Assembly (NCBI GenBank): GCA_012517315.1
Contig: JAAYVE010000003.1
Span: 1 to 64,000 of the forward strand
Reading direction: 5' to 3'
From: Deltaproteobacteria bacterium
Lineage (GTDB): Bacteria; Desulfobacterota; Syntrophobacteria; Syntrophobacterales; Syntrophobacteraceae
Length of the DNA stretch: 64,000 nucleotides
Shown here: positions 27,892 to 36,215 of the stretch, one piece after another
How positions within the stretch are numbered: the first letter of the stretch is position 1
Layout of the letters: each line of letters opens with the position of its first letter
Program-made: the position numbers and the translations under genes
Notes under the pieces: model-generated
What the model saw: the letters and a program-made list of their open reading frames with translations, nothing else
Databases searched by the model: none
What the model was told of the DNA's origin: nothing

Positions 27892-28347
27892 TCAGAATTT
27901 TACAGTCCTGACGATCATTTCGTATTCCTGGACTTCTTCCGGCGTCAATTCGCGACGCATGAGCTTCTTATGCACGTATATGGGACGCTTTTCCCGCAAT
28001 GCCAGTGCGACGGCATCACTGGGCCGACTGTCGAAAACGACCTCCTCACCCCCAATACTGGCGTAAACTTTTGCATAATATGTGTTTTCATGCATCTCGT
28101 AAATTTCGATTCGATCGAAACAGACGCCGGCCTTGTTCAGAATGGTCAGATAGAGATCGTGGGTCAAAGGCCGTTTGGGTTCCACCAACCCCTTTTCCTT
28201 GGCGATGGCCGTGATCTCAGAATCGCCGACGAACATGAGGAAGTAATGGGTATCCTCCTCGGATTCCTTCAAGACCACCATATTCCCCTGGATCCGGTCG
28301 GTCTTGATAAAAACCTCCTTGGCTTCCACATAGTCCCCTAGATCCAT
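27892..28347 (-). CDS. bifunctional nuclease family protein (DUF151), 151 aa
   Basis: This is a BFN-domain protein (formerly DUF151; relatives show RNase and DNase activity in vitro). The conserved core includes the stretch from LTHDLYLTILNKAG to IEIYEMHENTYYAKV, then DSRPSDAVALALREKRPIYV, the family signature. The length is typical for a single-domain member. It lies 170 bases downstream of cysS on the same strand, and its start is preceded by GGGAGGCAGCC. Confidence 0.9.
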   Translation of the reverse strand: MDLGDYVEAKEVFIKTDRIQGNMVVLKESEEDTHYFLMFVGDSEITAIAKEKGLVEPKRPLTHDLYLTILNKAGVCFDRIEIYEMHENTYYAKVYASIGGEEVVFDSRPSDAVALALREKRPIYVHKKLMRRELTPEEVQEYEMIVRTVKF

Positions 28348-28517
28348 GGCTGCCTCCCCATATGCAAAAGAACCCGTTCCGTCATTTCCACCTGTTTCAC
28401 ACTAATGATCGAACCCTGCCGCATCGCAGCGCGGTCACCGATGACCGAGAGAAAACCTTGCTCCAACCCAGCAGCCGCTCTTCGATAATGAAGTGGGACC
28501 CGCCCTGGAATCCCCCT

Positions 28518-30002
28518 TCACGCCAGTACCCTCCAGCGGGTTCCCTTCGGCGTATCCTCCAGCTGGACCCCCCTCTGGTGAAGTTCCTGCCGATAGCGAT
28601 CCGCCGCTGAGAAATCCTTAAGACTCCTCGCCTGGTCTCGCTTCGTCAGAAGCCTTTCCACATCTTCCCGCGTGAGCCCGATGGCTTTCAGTTTCAAATC
28701 CTTCTGTTCCTCGAAAAACTCTTCCGGGGACCTGGTGAGAAGCCCTAAGATACGGGCATGATCCCGCACCACTGCCGCCCCCTGACTCGCCAGTGTCGCT
28801 GCGGGACCCCTGAGCATTCTTTGTCCGAAACGATCCAGGAAACGTTGAAGGTGCCTCTGCGCGGAGAAAAGGTAACCGATTGCCTGAGCCGTGTTGAAAT
28901 CGTTGTCCATGGCTTCGCGAAACCTCTCAGGAAGGAGTGAAATCTCCCTGAGGAGTTCCGGATCCTGCCTCTCGAGGGGCTCCACGGAATCGCGCGCCCG
29001 AGTCGCCTCCGGTACCCGTTCCATGACGGAACCGATGGTGGAGTAAAGCTTGTCCAAACCCCTTTCGGCTTCGACGATGCTCTCATCCGCATAGTCCAGA
29101 GGACTTCGATAGTGCTTGCTCAAAACGAACAAACGCAAGGCTTCGGGATGGACAGTCTTCAACACATCTCGAATGACGAAAAAGTTGCCCAATGACTTGG
29201 ACATTTTTTCATTGTTCACGTTCACAAAGCCGTTGTGAACCCAGTAGCGGACGAAGGGTCTCTCGAAAGCGGCCTCACTCTGGGCGATTTCGTTTTCATG
29301 ATGGGGAAAGATGAGGTCCTTGCCTCCCCCGTGAATGTCGAAGGTCATCCCAAGGTAACGATTCCCCATGGCAGAGCATTCGATATGCCAACCCGGCCGT
29401 CCCCGCCCCCATGGGCTGTCCCAAGCCGGTTCGCCGGGTTTGCATCCCTTCCACAGCACGAAGTCGAGGGGATTGCGTTTGTTTGCATCCACTTCGACAC
29501 GGGCGCCCGCCATCATGTCCTCCAACTGTCGGCCAGAAAGCCTTCCATATCGGGGGAAGCGATCCACCTGGAAGTACACGTCGGAACCTGCCTTGTAGGC
29601 GAACCCCTTCTCCACGAGCGTCTGAATGACCTGGATCATGTGGGGGATGTTTTCCGTGGCCAGGGGCTCGACGCTTGGGGGCAACACTCCCAAGGAATCC
29701 ATGTCTTGGTGATACTCCGCCACATATCGATCCACGATCGTTCGAAAGTCGACTCCTTCTTCATTGGCGCGACGGATGATCTTGTCGTCCACGTCAGTGA
29801 TGTTACGAACGTAGACCACTTCATAGCCGAGATGCATGAAATAGCGATAGATCACATCAAACACGATGGCGGAACGCGCGTGGCCAATGTGGCAATGGTC
29901 GTAGGCCGTGATTCCGCATACATAAATCTTCACCCTGCCGGGCTCGAGAGGGATGAACTCCTCCTTCGTCTTCGTCAGAGTATTGTATATATGCAATCCC
30001 AT
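28518..30002 (-). CDS. cysS: cysteinyl-tRNA synthetase, 494 aa
   Basis: This class I aminoacyl-tRNA synthetase charges tRNA-Cys. Motifs: YVCGITAYDHCHIGHARSA (zinc Cys plus HIGH-type signature), the zinc ligands in the CSAMGNRYLG and HHENEIAQSEA region, and the KMSKS loop as NEKMSKSLGNF. The C-terminal anticodon-binding part is complete. It is the third gene of ispD-ispF-cysS, a gene order frequent in Desulfobacterota, with 41 bases between ispF and cysS. Confidence 0.97.
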   Translation of the reverse strand: MGLHIYNTLTKTKEEFIPLEPGRVKIYVCGITAYDHCHIGHARSAIVFDVIYRYFMHLGYEVVYVRNITDVDDKIIRRANEEGVDFRTIVDRYVAEYHQDMDSLGVLPPSVEPLATENIPHMIQVIQTLVEKGFAYKAGSDVYFQVDRFPRYGRLSGRQLEDMMAGARVEVDANKRNPLDFVLWKGCKPGEPAWDSPWGRGRPGWHIECSAMGNRYLGMTFDIHGGGKDLIFPHHENEIAQSEAAFERPFVRYWVHNGFVNVNNEKMSKSLGNFFVIRDVLKTVHPEALRLFVLSKHYRSPLDYADESIVEAERGLDKLYSTIGSVMERVPEATRARDSVEPLERQDPELLREISLLPERFREAMDNDFNTAQAIGYLFSAQRHLQRFLDRFGQRMLRGPAATLASQGAAVVRDHARILGLLTRSPEEFFEEQKDLKLKAIGLTREDVERLLTKRDQARSLKDFSAADRYRQELHQRGVQLEDTPKGTRWRVLA

Positions 30003-30043
30003 GAACGAGAATCTCCCTTCTCCCGGACTCCTCCTCTGCCCAC

Positions 30044-30553
30044 TTACTCCTTACGGGCTTCGCCCCCCTTTGCGTCACCGTTCTCTTCGAGCAAAACGAC
30101 GGCATATGCGGCCACGCCCTCTTCTCTCCCCGTAAATCCCAATCTCTCGGTGGTGGTGGCCTTCACGCTGATGCGCGTTTCAGGAAGACCGGTGACTTTG
30201 GAGATCCGGAGGACCATTTGGCGGATGTATGGCGCAAGCTTCGGTTTCTGGAGCACCAAGGTGGCATCGATGTTGTGGATCCGGAAACCGCTTCTCCTGA
30301 CAATTTCCGCTGTACGCTCCAGAAGAACGAGACTTGAAATTCCCCTCAAGTGAGGATCCGTATCGGGAAAATGTAACCCGATGTCCCCCAGTGCAGCCCC
30401 CCCGAGCAGAGCATCACAAATGGCATGGAGGAGCACATCTGCGTCGGAGTGTCCCAGCAGCCCCTTCTCAAAAGGAATCTGCACGCCGCCGATAAAAAGG
30501 GGCCTGTCCATGGCGAAGGCGTGCACGTCATAACCGAAGCCGACCCGCATCAC
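30044..30553 (-). CDS. ispF: 2-C-methyl-D-erythritol 2,4-cyclodiphosphate synthase, 169 aa
   Basis: This enzyme forms MEcPP in the MEP isoprenoid pathway. The N-terminal GFGYDVHAF carries the zinc ligands Asp and His. LLGHSDADVLLHAICDALLG is the family signature, and the C-terminal half has TTTERLGFTGREEGVAA. It lies 15 bases downstream of ispD, the earlier step of the same pathway, and is clearly co-transcribed with it. Confidence 0.97.
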   Translation of the reverse strand: MMRVGFGYDVHAFAMDRPLFIGGVQIPFEKGLLGHSDADVLLHAICDALLGGAALGDIGLHFPDTDPHLRGISSLVLLERTAEIVRRSGFRIHNIDATLVLQKPKLAPYIRQMVLRISKVTGLPETRISVKATTTERLGFTGREEGVAAYAVVLLEENGDAKGGEARKE

Positions 30554-30568
30554 TAGAGTCCTGAACTA

Positions 30569-31303
30569 TCATCCCGCCGTCAAGGTCGCCGACTCCTGGA
30601 TAAACCATTCCGCCCAGCGAAGATCCTCCGGCGTGGTGATCTTGATATTTGTTCTCTCCCCCGGCACGATGGTTACAGGGTGCCCCGTTCGTTCCACCAG
30701 TGACGCATCGTCTGTTGCGGACCACCCAAGTTCTTTCGCCGCCCGGTAAGCTTCCACAATGACATCCGTCCGGAAAACCTGGGGGGTCTGCACCAACCAG
30801 ATTTCCTCCCGTTCAAGTGTCGCCTGAACCTTGCGATCACGCACCCGCTTCACCGTGTCGGTGGCCGGCACCGCAGCGATGGCCGCACCATTGGCCAAAG
30901 CCGCCTTCCAGGTTTCCGTCAGCAGTCGCGAGGAGACAAAGGGACGCACTCCATCATGAATCATTACATAAGAACATGCGGGAGGCAGAACTTCCAATGC
31001 GTTGAACACACTCGCCTGCCTTTCCTCCCCTCCCTCCACCAAAGAAAAATGGGGACGAATCACGTCATTCTGATCTTTCACCGAAGGGCCGAAAAAGCCG
31101 AATCCATGCAGCATCTTCTCCGTTTTCTCGAGCCCCCCCCCTGGGACAACAAGGATAACCTGGTCCAGGAAGTCCGTTTGGAGCAATGCGCCGAGGGTGT
31201 AAACCAGGATCGGAGTCCCGGAGATTTCTATAAACTGCTTTGGATTTTCCCCGCCCATCCGCATTCCGCGGCCGGCTGCGGGTACAACGGCACAGGTTTT
31301 CAC
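30569..31303 (-). CDS. ispD: 2-C-methyl-D-erythritol 4-phosphate cytidylyltransferase, 244 aa
   Basis: This enzyme makes CDP-methylerythritol in the MEP pathway. The N-terminal nucleotide-binding VVPAAGRGMRMGGENPKQF, the IHDGVRPFVS motif, and the C-terminal TDDASLVERTGHPVTIVPG stretch are all typical. It begins about 30 bases after the 3' end of rnpB on the same strand. Confidence 0.96.
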   Translation of the reverse strand: MKTCAVVPAAGRGMRMGGENPKQFIEISGTPILVYTLGALLQTDFLDQVILVVPGGGLEKTEKMLHGFGFFGPSVKDQNDVIRPHFSLVEGGEERQASVFNALEVLPPACSYVMIHDGVRPFVSSRLLTETWKAALANGAAIAAVPATDTVKRVRDRKVQATLEREEIWLVQTPQVFRTDVIVEAYRAAKELGWSATDDASLVERTGHPVTIVPGERTNIKITTPEDLRWAEWFIQESATLTAG

Positions 31304-31335
31304 ATTTTGAACCGCCGCTTTCTCTCAAAAAAGAG

Positions 31336-31731
31336 GGAATCTGGAGCAGGTCATAAGCCGGGTTCTGTTCCTCCCGTCACGATTTGCATCGCACGAGAGG
31401 CAATGATCATTCCTCTAGGCCCGTTGTTGCCAGCGGGCTCAAGCAACCTACCCGAGAGCTCGGACGGGCCGCCCTTGAGCGCTCTCCTATTCGGTCTTGC
31501 TCCGGGTGGGGCTTGCCTAGCTCCCGATGTCACCACCGGGACTGGTGAGCTCTTACCTCACCGTTTCACCCTTACCCCGCCGAAAGCGGGGCGGTTTGCT
31601 TTCTGTTGCGCTTTCCTGCTCGTCACCGAGACTGGGTATTACCCAGCACCCTGCCCTGCGGAGCCCGGACTTTCCTCCCGTCCCGCCGAAGCGGAACCAG
31701 CGATCATTTGCCCTACTCCAGATCCGTTTTC
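31336..31731 (-). ncRNA. rnpB: RNase P RNA (class A)
   Basis: This is the catalytic RNA of RNase P. Reading the minus strand, the 5' helix ATCTGGAG pairs with CTCCAGAT at the 3' end (P1). Near the 5' end is GGGAGGAAAGTCCGGGCTCC, the conserved P4 strand and J3/4. Near the 3' end is ACAGAACCCGGCTTATG, the matching conserved strand. The total length of about 390 nt fits class A. A promoter precedes it at 31739-31766. The 3' end is followed by CTCTTTTTTGAG, which may help termination before ispD. The ends are estimated. Confidence 0.95.
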
Positions 31732-31738
31732 CATTACT

Positions 31739-31766
31739 AAGATATGAACCGCCACACAACTTTCAA
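31739..31766 (-). promoter_or_regulatory. sigma-70-like promoter of rnpB
   Basis: On the minus strand TTGAAA (31761-31766), then 16 bases, then TATCTT (31739-31744). Transcription would start near 31731, which matches the inferred 5' end of RNase P RNA. Confidence 0.55.
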
Positions 31767-31967
31767 TCTTCCCGCCCCCATCCGAAGCCCAGGCAACGCT
31801 GCGCCTCCGGCAAATCTTCACAATGGATTCAGGCGTTCACAGCGGGGCCCCACCACTGCATGCTCCACATTTATCCTGCAAATTCGCTAGCATGCAAAGG
31901 AATCCCATACCAGAGCCGTCTGCACATTGCAAGCACTGAAGGGAGTCTTGTGCTGAAAAGAGGAGTC

Positions 31968-32681
31968 TCATTGGCTATGGGAATAGGCCAGCCACCCTTC
32001 CGCATCCGCCGTGAGGCTGTTCAGGGTGGTTTCCAGGTGACGCTTCAGGACCTCCAGCTCGGCGGGTGTGCAATCCTTTCGCACATGGAGAGGATGACCA
32101 AACGCGAGGACCACTTGGGAAAAGGGCTTAGCCAGGAGCGTTCTGTCCCAACTCCTGAACCGCCAGCAAGGCTTGGCCGCCATGCTCACGGGCACTAGGG
32201 GGCACTGTGTGTGCCTGGCCAGGATGAGGATCCCTTCCTGGGCCACCAGGGCCGGTCCCTGTGAACCGTCGGCGATGAAACCCGCCGAGTACCCTTTGCG
32301 CATGTGCCCGATCAATTGGCGCAAAGCCATCCCGCCTCCTTTCCCCGATGAACCGCGCGCGCTGTGATAACCCAGACTCCTGAGAACGCGGGCCACCCAC
32401 TCGCCGTCTCTGCTTCGGCTCACCATCAGCATTCCGTTCCTGTCCCTGAAGTAATAGATCAAAGCGGGGAAAGCGAAATGCCATGCTGTAAAGATGGGGG
32501 GTTTTCCAGAGCGCAGAGCGTCCACTTCATACTGCGCACCCAAAATGGTAAATTTGCACGTGGCATGGTGCAGTCGTATGAAGGCTGCCACCACGGGGGG
32601 GAGCAAGGCAAAACGGTCGGCTGAAAACCGTTTGCGCTCACTGCTGCGCGGCAATCGAAGTCTCAACGCATCATCCGTCAT
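31968..32681 (-). CDS. DUF374 lysophospholipid/lipid A-type acyltransferase-like protein, 237 aa
   Basis: This protein belongs to the DUF374 branch of the LPLAT/LpxL fold. The segment FTAWHFAFPALIYYFRDRNG holds the candidate catalytic His. RGSSGKGGGMALRQLIGHMRKG and FIADGSQGPALVAQEGILILA are the family's conserved blocks, and PLVPVSMAAKPCWRFRSWD follows. No clear signal peptide is seen. Acyl donor and acceptor are unknown; lipid A or phospholipid modification is likely. It is transcribed away from the shikimate kinase gene. Confidence 0.8.
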   Translation of the reverse strand: MTDDALRLRLPRSSERKRFSADRFALLPPVVAAFIRLHHATCKFTILGAQYEVDALRSGKPPIFTAWHFAFPALIYYFRDRNGMLMVSRSRDGEWVARVLRSLGYHSARGSSGKGGGMALRQLIGHMRKGYSAGFIADGSQGPALVAQEGILILARHTQCPLVPVSMAAKPCWRFRSWDRTLLAKPFSQVVLAFGHPLHVRKDCTPAELEVLKRHLETTLNSLTADAEGWLAYSHSQ

Positions 32682-32713
32682 GTTTCACCTTGAAAAGTCA
32701 AGGATTCGGGTTC

Positions 32714-33271
32714 ATGGAACACAAAAAAAGTATAGCACTCATTGGGTTTCGAGCGACAGGGAAAACGCTCTTGGGCCGCCTCCTGTCAGAGAAGTGTCGT
32801 CTCCGATATGCAGACATGGACGAAATCCTCACCACCGACTTTTCCATGACGATCCGGGAGTGGGTGGAGCACTTCGGGTGGGAATCCTTTCGTGAAGCTG
32901 AATCGAGGTTGCTCTTGGAGCTGGCTGAATCCCCCCCCCTGGTCGTGGCCACAGGAGGAGGCGTGGTTCTCTTGGAGTCGAACAGGCAGATCCTTGCAGA
33001 GCGTTTTCATGTTGTGTGGCTTCAAGCTTCCTGTGAAACCATCCATGAGCGCATTCGGGAAGACCGCCGTTCGCACAGCCAGCGCCCCGCCCTTTCCGGT
33101 CTACCGCTGGAAGAAGAGATCAGGGAACTTCTCGGATGCCGCCTTCCACTCTACCGGCAGGTCGCTCATCTGACTCTCTGGACCGACAAAGAGCCGGTAT
33201 CCAACCTGGTGGACCAGATCATCTCCTTTCTTGATTGTAAGAACCTTGAGGATACTCACCTCCTGCCCTGA
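32714..33271 (+). CDS. aroK: shikimate kinase, 185 aa
   Basis: This enzyme phosphorylates shikimate in the aromatic amino acid pathway. The P-loop is GFRATGKTLLG, the shikimate-binding Asp lies in YADMDEIL, and VVATGGGVVL is the family GGG motif. A lid region contains RSHSQRPALSG. I chose ATG 32714 (MEHKKS), behind AAGGATT; a TTG at 32690 is in frame. It stands 162 bases before the ABC permease gene and faces away from the acyltransferase. Confidence 0.88.
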   Translation: MEHKKSIALIGFRATGKTLLGRLLSEKCRLRYADMDEILTTDFSMTIREWVEHFGWESFREAESRLLLELAESPPLVVATGGGVVLLESNRQILAERFHVVWLQASCETIHERIREDRRSHSQRPALSGLPLEEEIRELLGCRLPLYRQVAHLTLWTDKEPVSNLVDQIISFLDCKNLEDTHLLP

Positions 33272-33434
33272 TGGGGAGGGAATCCGAAGCTATCCGGCAC
33301 TTCTTCACACGCCCCGTTTTCCCTCAAGCCAAGTCTCGCCCTTGCCGATTGAAACCTTGTGGTTCCGGCGCAATGCATCCGCCTTTTGTCTTCCATCACC
33401 CCACGTTGGAGGACAGTCCTGAAACTCGGCGGCA

Positions 33435-34169
33435 ATGGATTTTGTTGATATTAAGAGAAATCTGAAGGAAGCCATGCTCTCTCTGCTGTTGAACGGCACA
33501 GAAAACATGCCTGGTCTGACACAGATCGGAAAAGCTTGCATCGAATTGTCGGGCAACGGCGTTTTGCTCCGCTACAGCGTCGCCAGCTTGTTCCGGGTGA
33601 CTGTGGGTTTTTATATCGCAGCCCTCCTCGCCATCCCTCTGGGACTCTTCCTTGGCCGTCGACGAATCATCAATCGATGGGTAAACCCCTTCATCCAGTT
33701 TCTGCGTCCCATCTCGCCATTGGCTTGGATCCCGTTTGCCATGATCTGGTTCGGTATTGGAGACCGACCCGCTTTGTTCATTATTTTTGTTGCCAGTTTC
33801 TTCCCCATCCTGCTCTCCGCCATCTCCGCCGCAGCCATGATTCCTCCCATGTACTTCCAGGTAGCTGCGAATCTGCAGTTTAAGGTTTGGGAATCCATTC
33901 GGTACGTCATCATACCCGCCACGGCACCCAGCATCCTGCTCGGTTTGCGGGTCGCCCTGGGCGTCGCCTGGATGGTGGTGGTGGCCGCCGAAATGATCGC
34001 CGTCAAAAGCGGTCTCGGCTATCTCATCGTGGACGGGCGCAATGCCCTGAGGATCGACTACGTTATTGTCGCCGTCATGACCATCGGGGTGATCGGGCTC
34101 CTTTTGGACCATACGATGACGCGCATGGAACGTCTCGAGTCAGTGAGGTGGCGGTTTGAACAGTCCTAA
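33435..34169 (+). CDS. ABC transporter permease, nitrate/sulfonate/taurine type, 244 aa
   Basis: This inner-membrane permease has the BPD_transp_1 fold, with about six hydrophobic segments (including FYIAALLAIPLGLFLG and LFIIFVASFFPILLSA). The EAA-loop equivalent follows FKVWESIRYVIIPATAPSIL. It matches the SsuC/TauC/NrtB group. It overlaps the ATPase gene by 14 bases. The substrate is not inferable. Confidence 0.88.
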   Translation: MDFVDIKRNLKEAMLSLLLNGTENMPGLTQIGKACIELSGNGVLLRYSVASLFRVTVGFYIAALLAIPLGLFLGRRRIINRWVNPFIQFLRPISPLAWIPFAMIWFGIGDRPALFIIFVASFFPILLSAISAAAMIPPMYFQVAANLQFKVWESIRYVIIPATAPSILLGLRVALGVAWMVVVAAEMIAVKSGLGYLIVDGRNALRIDYVIVAVMTIGVIGLLLDHTMTRMERLESVRWRFEQS

Positions 34170-34986
34170 AATCTGCTTGGACCAAGTGTGGGTTGAGCAC
34201 ACCAACGGCAAAACCAACGGCCATTTCAACCTTTTCCCATGGTGGAAAAGGAACGGATGCGGCAATGGCAAGTCTCACAGCACGCCGAAGGTGGTGCTCC
34301 ATGACATCAACCTGGAAATCAACGCAGGAGAATTCGTGTGCATTCTGGGACACTCAGGGTGTGGAAAATCCACGCTACTGAGAGTCATAGCCGGATTCCA
34401 ACCACCAACGGCGGGGAAAGTGTGGATCGACGGCCAAAGGGTCAACGGGCCTCGTCCGAAACACGTCTTCGTGTTTCAACAGGGTGGGCTTTTCCCGTGG
34501 TTAACCATCGCCGAAAACATCGCACTCTCCCTGAGGTCTATCCGCGATCCGGGCGAAAGATACAATAAGGCCCAGGAGTATTTGTCCATGGTGGCTCTCG
34601 AGGGTGTTGAAAACGATTACCCTCACATGCTTTCCGGGGGGATGAGGCAGCGTGCGGAAATCGCCAGAGCGCTCGCTGCGGAACCCGACATTCTCCTCAT
34701 GGATGAGCCTTTCTCAGGACTGGACTATTTGACCCGCCTCCATCTGCGAGAAGAGATGGTGAACCTCCACGTGATGTTTCCTGATATGACTATCTTGTTC
34801 GTCACTCATGATATCGACGAGGCGCTTCAACTTGCGAACCGTCTCATCGTCCTCAGCGAACCTCCAGCAAAGGTCAAATGCTGCCGACCCATTCAGGTGG
34901 AGCACCCGAGGGTTCTCACCTGTTCGGAACTAGGAAAAATGCGCTCCCAGATCTACCATCACTTGGGGGTTCACACGGCTCTATGA
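34156..34986 (+). CDS. ABC transporter ATP-binding protein, SsuB/TauB/NrtD type, 276 aa
   Basis: This ATPase subunit shows Walker A GHSGCGKST, signature LSGGMRQR, Walker B ILLMDEPFSGLD, and the switch His in FVTHDIDEA. Between the first strand (CLDQVWVEH) and the P-loop domain is an unusual insert of about 30 residues rich in Asn, Gly and Lys (NGKTNGHFNLFPWWKRNG). It overlaps the permease by 14 bases upstream and the binding-protein gene by four bases (ATGA) downstream, so the three are coupled. Confidence 0.9.
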   Translation: MNSPKICLDQVWVEHTNGKTNGHFNLFPWWKRNGCGNGKSHSTPKVVLHDINLEINAGEFVCILGHSGCGKSTLLRVIAGFQPPTAGKVWIDGQRVNGPRPKHVFVFQQGGLFPWLTIAENIALSLRSIRDPGERYNKAQEYLSMVALEGVENDYPHMLSGGMRQRAEIARALAAEPDILLMDEPFSGLDYLTRLHLREEMVNLHVMFPDMTILFVTHDIDEALQLANRLIVLSEPPAKVKCCRPIQVEHPRVLTCSELGKMRSQIYHHLGVHTAL

Positions 34987-36017
34987 GGCTTTCACCCCTG
35001 CAGAGTTCATCCACTGCCCTGCGCGTGGGAAGCATAGCCTTTCTGTGGCTTTGCGTCATCACGGTGCTTCATGCCGCACTCAATGGCGAAACGCGACAAC
35101 CCAGCACCATTCGCATGGGATACATGCCGGTCATCACCAACCTCGCAGCTCCCCTGGCGGACCACTTTTCCAAGGATGGCACCCCGTCCTTTGAAGCGCT
35201 CAAATTTGGAAGCTTCTCAGAAATGGCTGAAGCTTTCCGCTCCAGGCACATCCAGGCGGCGTTCATCATTGCCCCTGTCGCCATAGCTCTCTACCAGCAG
35301 GGAGTCCCCCTGAAGGTCGTCTACGTGGGCAACCGGCATGAAAGCACGCTCGTCGTTGCAAAAGGTCTGGCCGCTAAGTCTATCGCTGAACTGGCCGGCA
35401 GGACGATTGCAGTCCCCATCCGCTATTCGGGACACCTTCTGGCGTTGAAGCGCAGCCTTCGCCTTCATGGTTTGGGCGATGAGTCCTTGCGCATCGTTGA
35501 ACTGCCACCGCCCGACATGCCCGGTGCTCTGGCTTCGGCCAGCGTAGACGGGTATTTCGTAGGGGAACCTTTTGCCAGCAAAGCGCTTCTGACCGGCACG
35601 GGCAGGGCGCTCATGGATGTGGAGGAAATCTGGCCGGGGTTCATCTGCAATCTCATGATCGTCCAAGAGGATTTGGTGAAAGACCATCCCCAGTGGGTCC
35701 AACGACTTGTCTCCACAGCTGTGAACTCCGGCTTCTGGGCCAGGGACCACATGGAGGAAGCGGTTCAGATCGTCTCGCGCTACTGGGGCCAGGATCCGGA
35801 GGTTATCCGATACGCGTTTTCACGAATTCCGGGTCGCGTCCGGTTTGATCTCTACAGCCCGGTGGAAGCGGAACTGCTGGAGATGGGTCGGGAAATGCTG
35901 CAGGCGGGACTGCTCAACGGAGAACTGCACCTGTCCGGGATGGTGGACGATCGATTTGCGCAGCAAGTAGATCTCTCGAGTAGCTATTCCTTTGAAAATA
36001 TTCAAGCGGTCAAGTGA
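34983..36017 (+). CDS. ABC transporter substrate-binding protein, NMT1/SsuA type, 344 aa
   Basis: This periplasmic binding protein of the nitrate/sulfonate/thiamine-precursor class has an N-terminal membrane or signal segment (about residues 12-33, VGSIAFLWLCVITVLHAAL). The binding fold then starts with TIRMGYMPVITNLAAPLA, and VDGYFVGEPFASKAL follows later. It starts at ATG 34983, overlapping the ATPase stop. The signal lacks an obvious lipobox or AxA cleavage site, so it may stay anchored. No neighbour tells the substrate. Confidence 0.85.
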   Translation: MRLSPLQSSSTALRVGSIAFLWLCVITVLHAALNGETRQPSTIRMGYMPVITNLAAPLADHFSKDGTPSFEALKFGSFSEMAEAFRSRHIQAAFIIAPVAIALYQQGVPLKVVYVGNRHESTLVVAKGLAAKSIAELAGRTIAVPIRYSGHLLALKRSLRLHGLGDESLRIVELPPPDMPGALASASVDGYFVGEPFASKALLTGTGRALMDVEEIWPGFICNLMIVQEDLVKDHPQWVQRLVSTAVNSGFWARDHMEEAVQIVSRYWGQDPEVIRYAFSRIPGRVRFDLYSPVEAELLEMGREMLQAGLLNGELHLSGMVDDRFAQQVDLSSSYSFENIQAVK

Positions 36018-36215
36018 TTTCCTGTCAGCCTCTGGCTCACATTTGCCGAATAGTGATGAGAAATCCGATACGGAGCCCTTATCCCCTGCGCTGCTTCTCC
36101 CTGAAAACACGCGGTGCGGGATGGACTGCAAGACGTCTTGAAAGAGGCTTCGCTAGGAACGAGGCCTCTTTCGGGCATGGTTTTCAATTTCGAGGACGAG
36201 AACGGGACACAGCAA

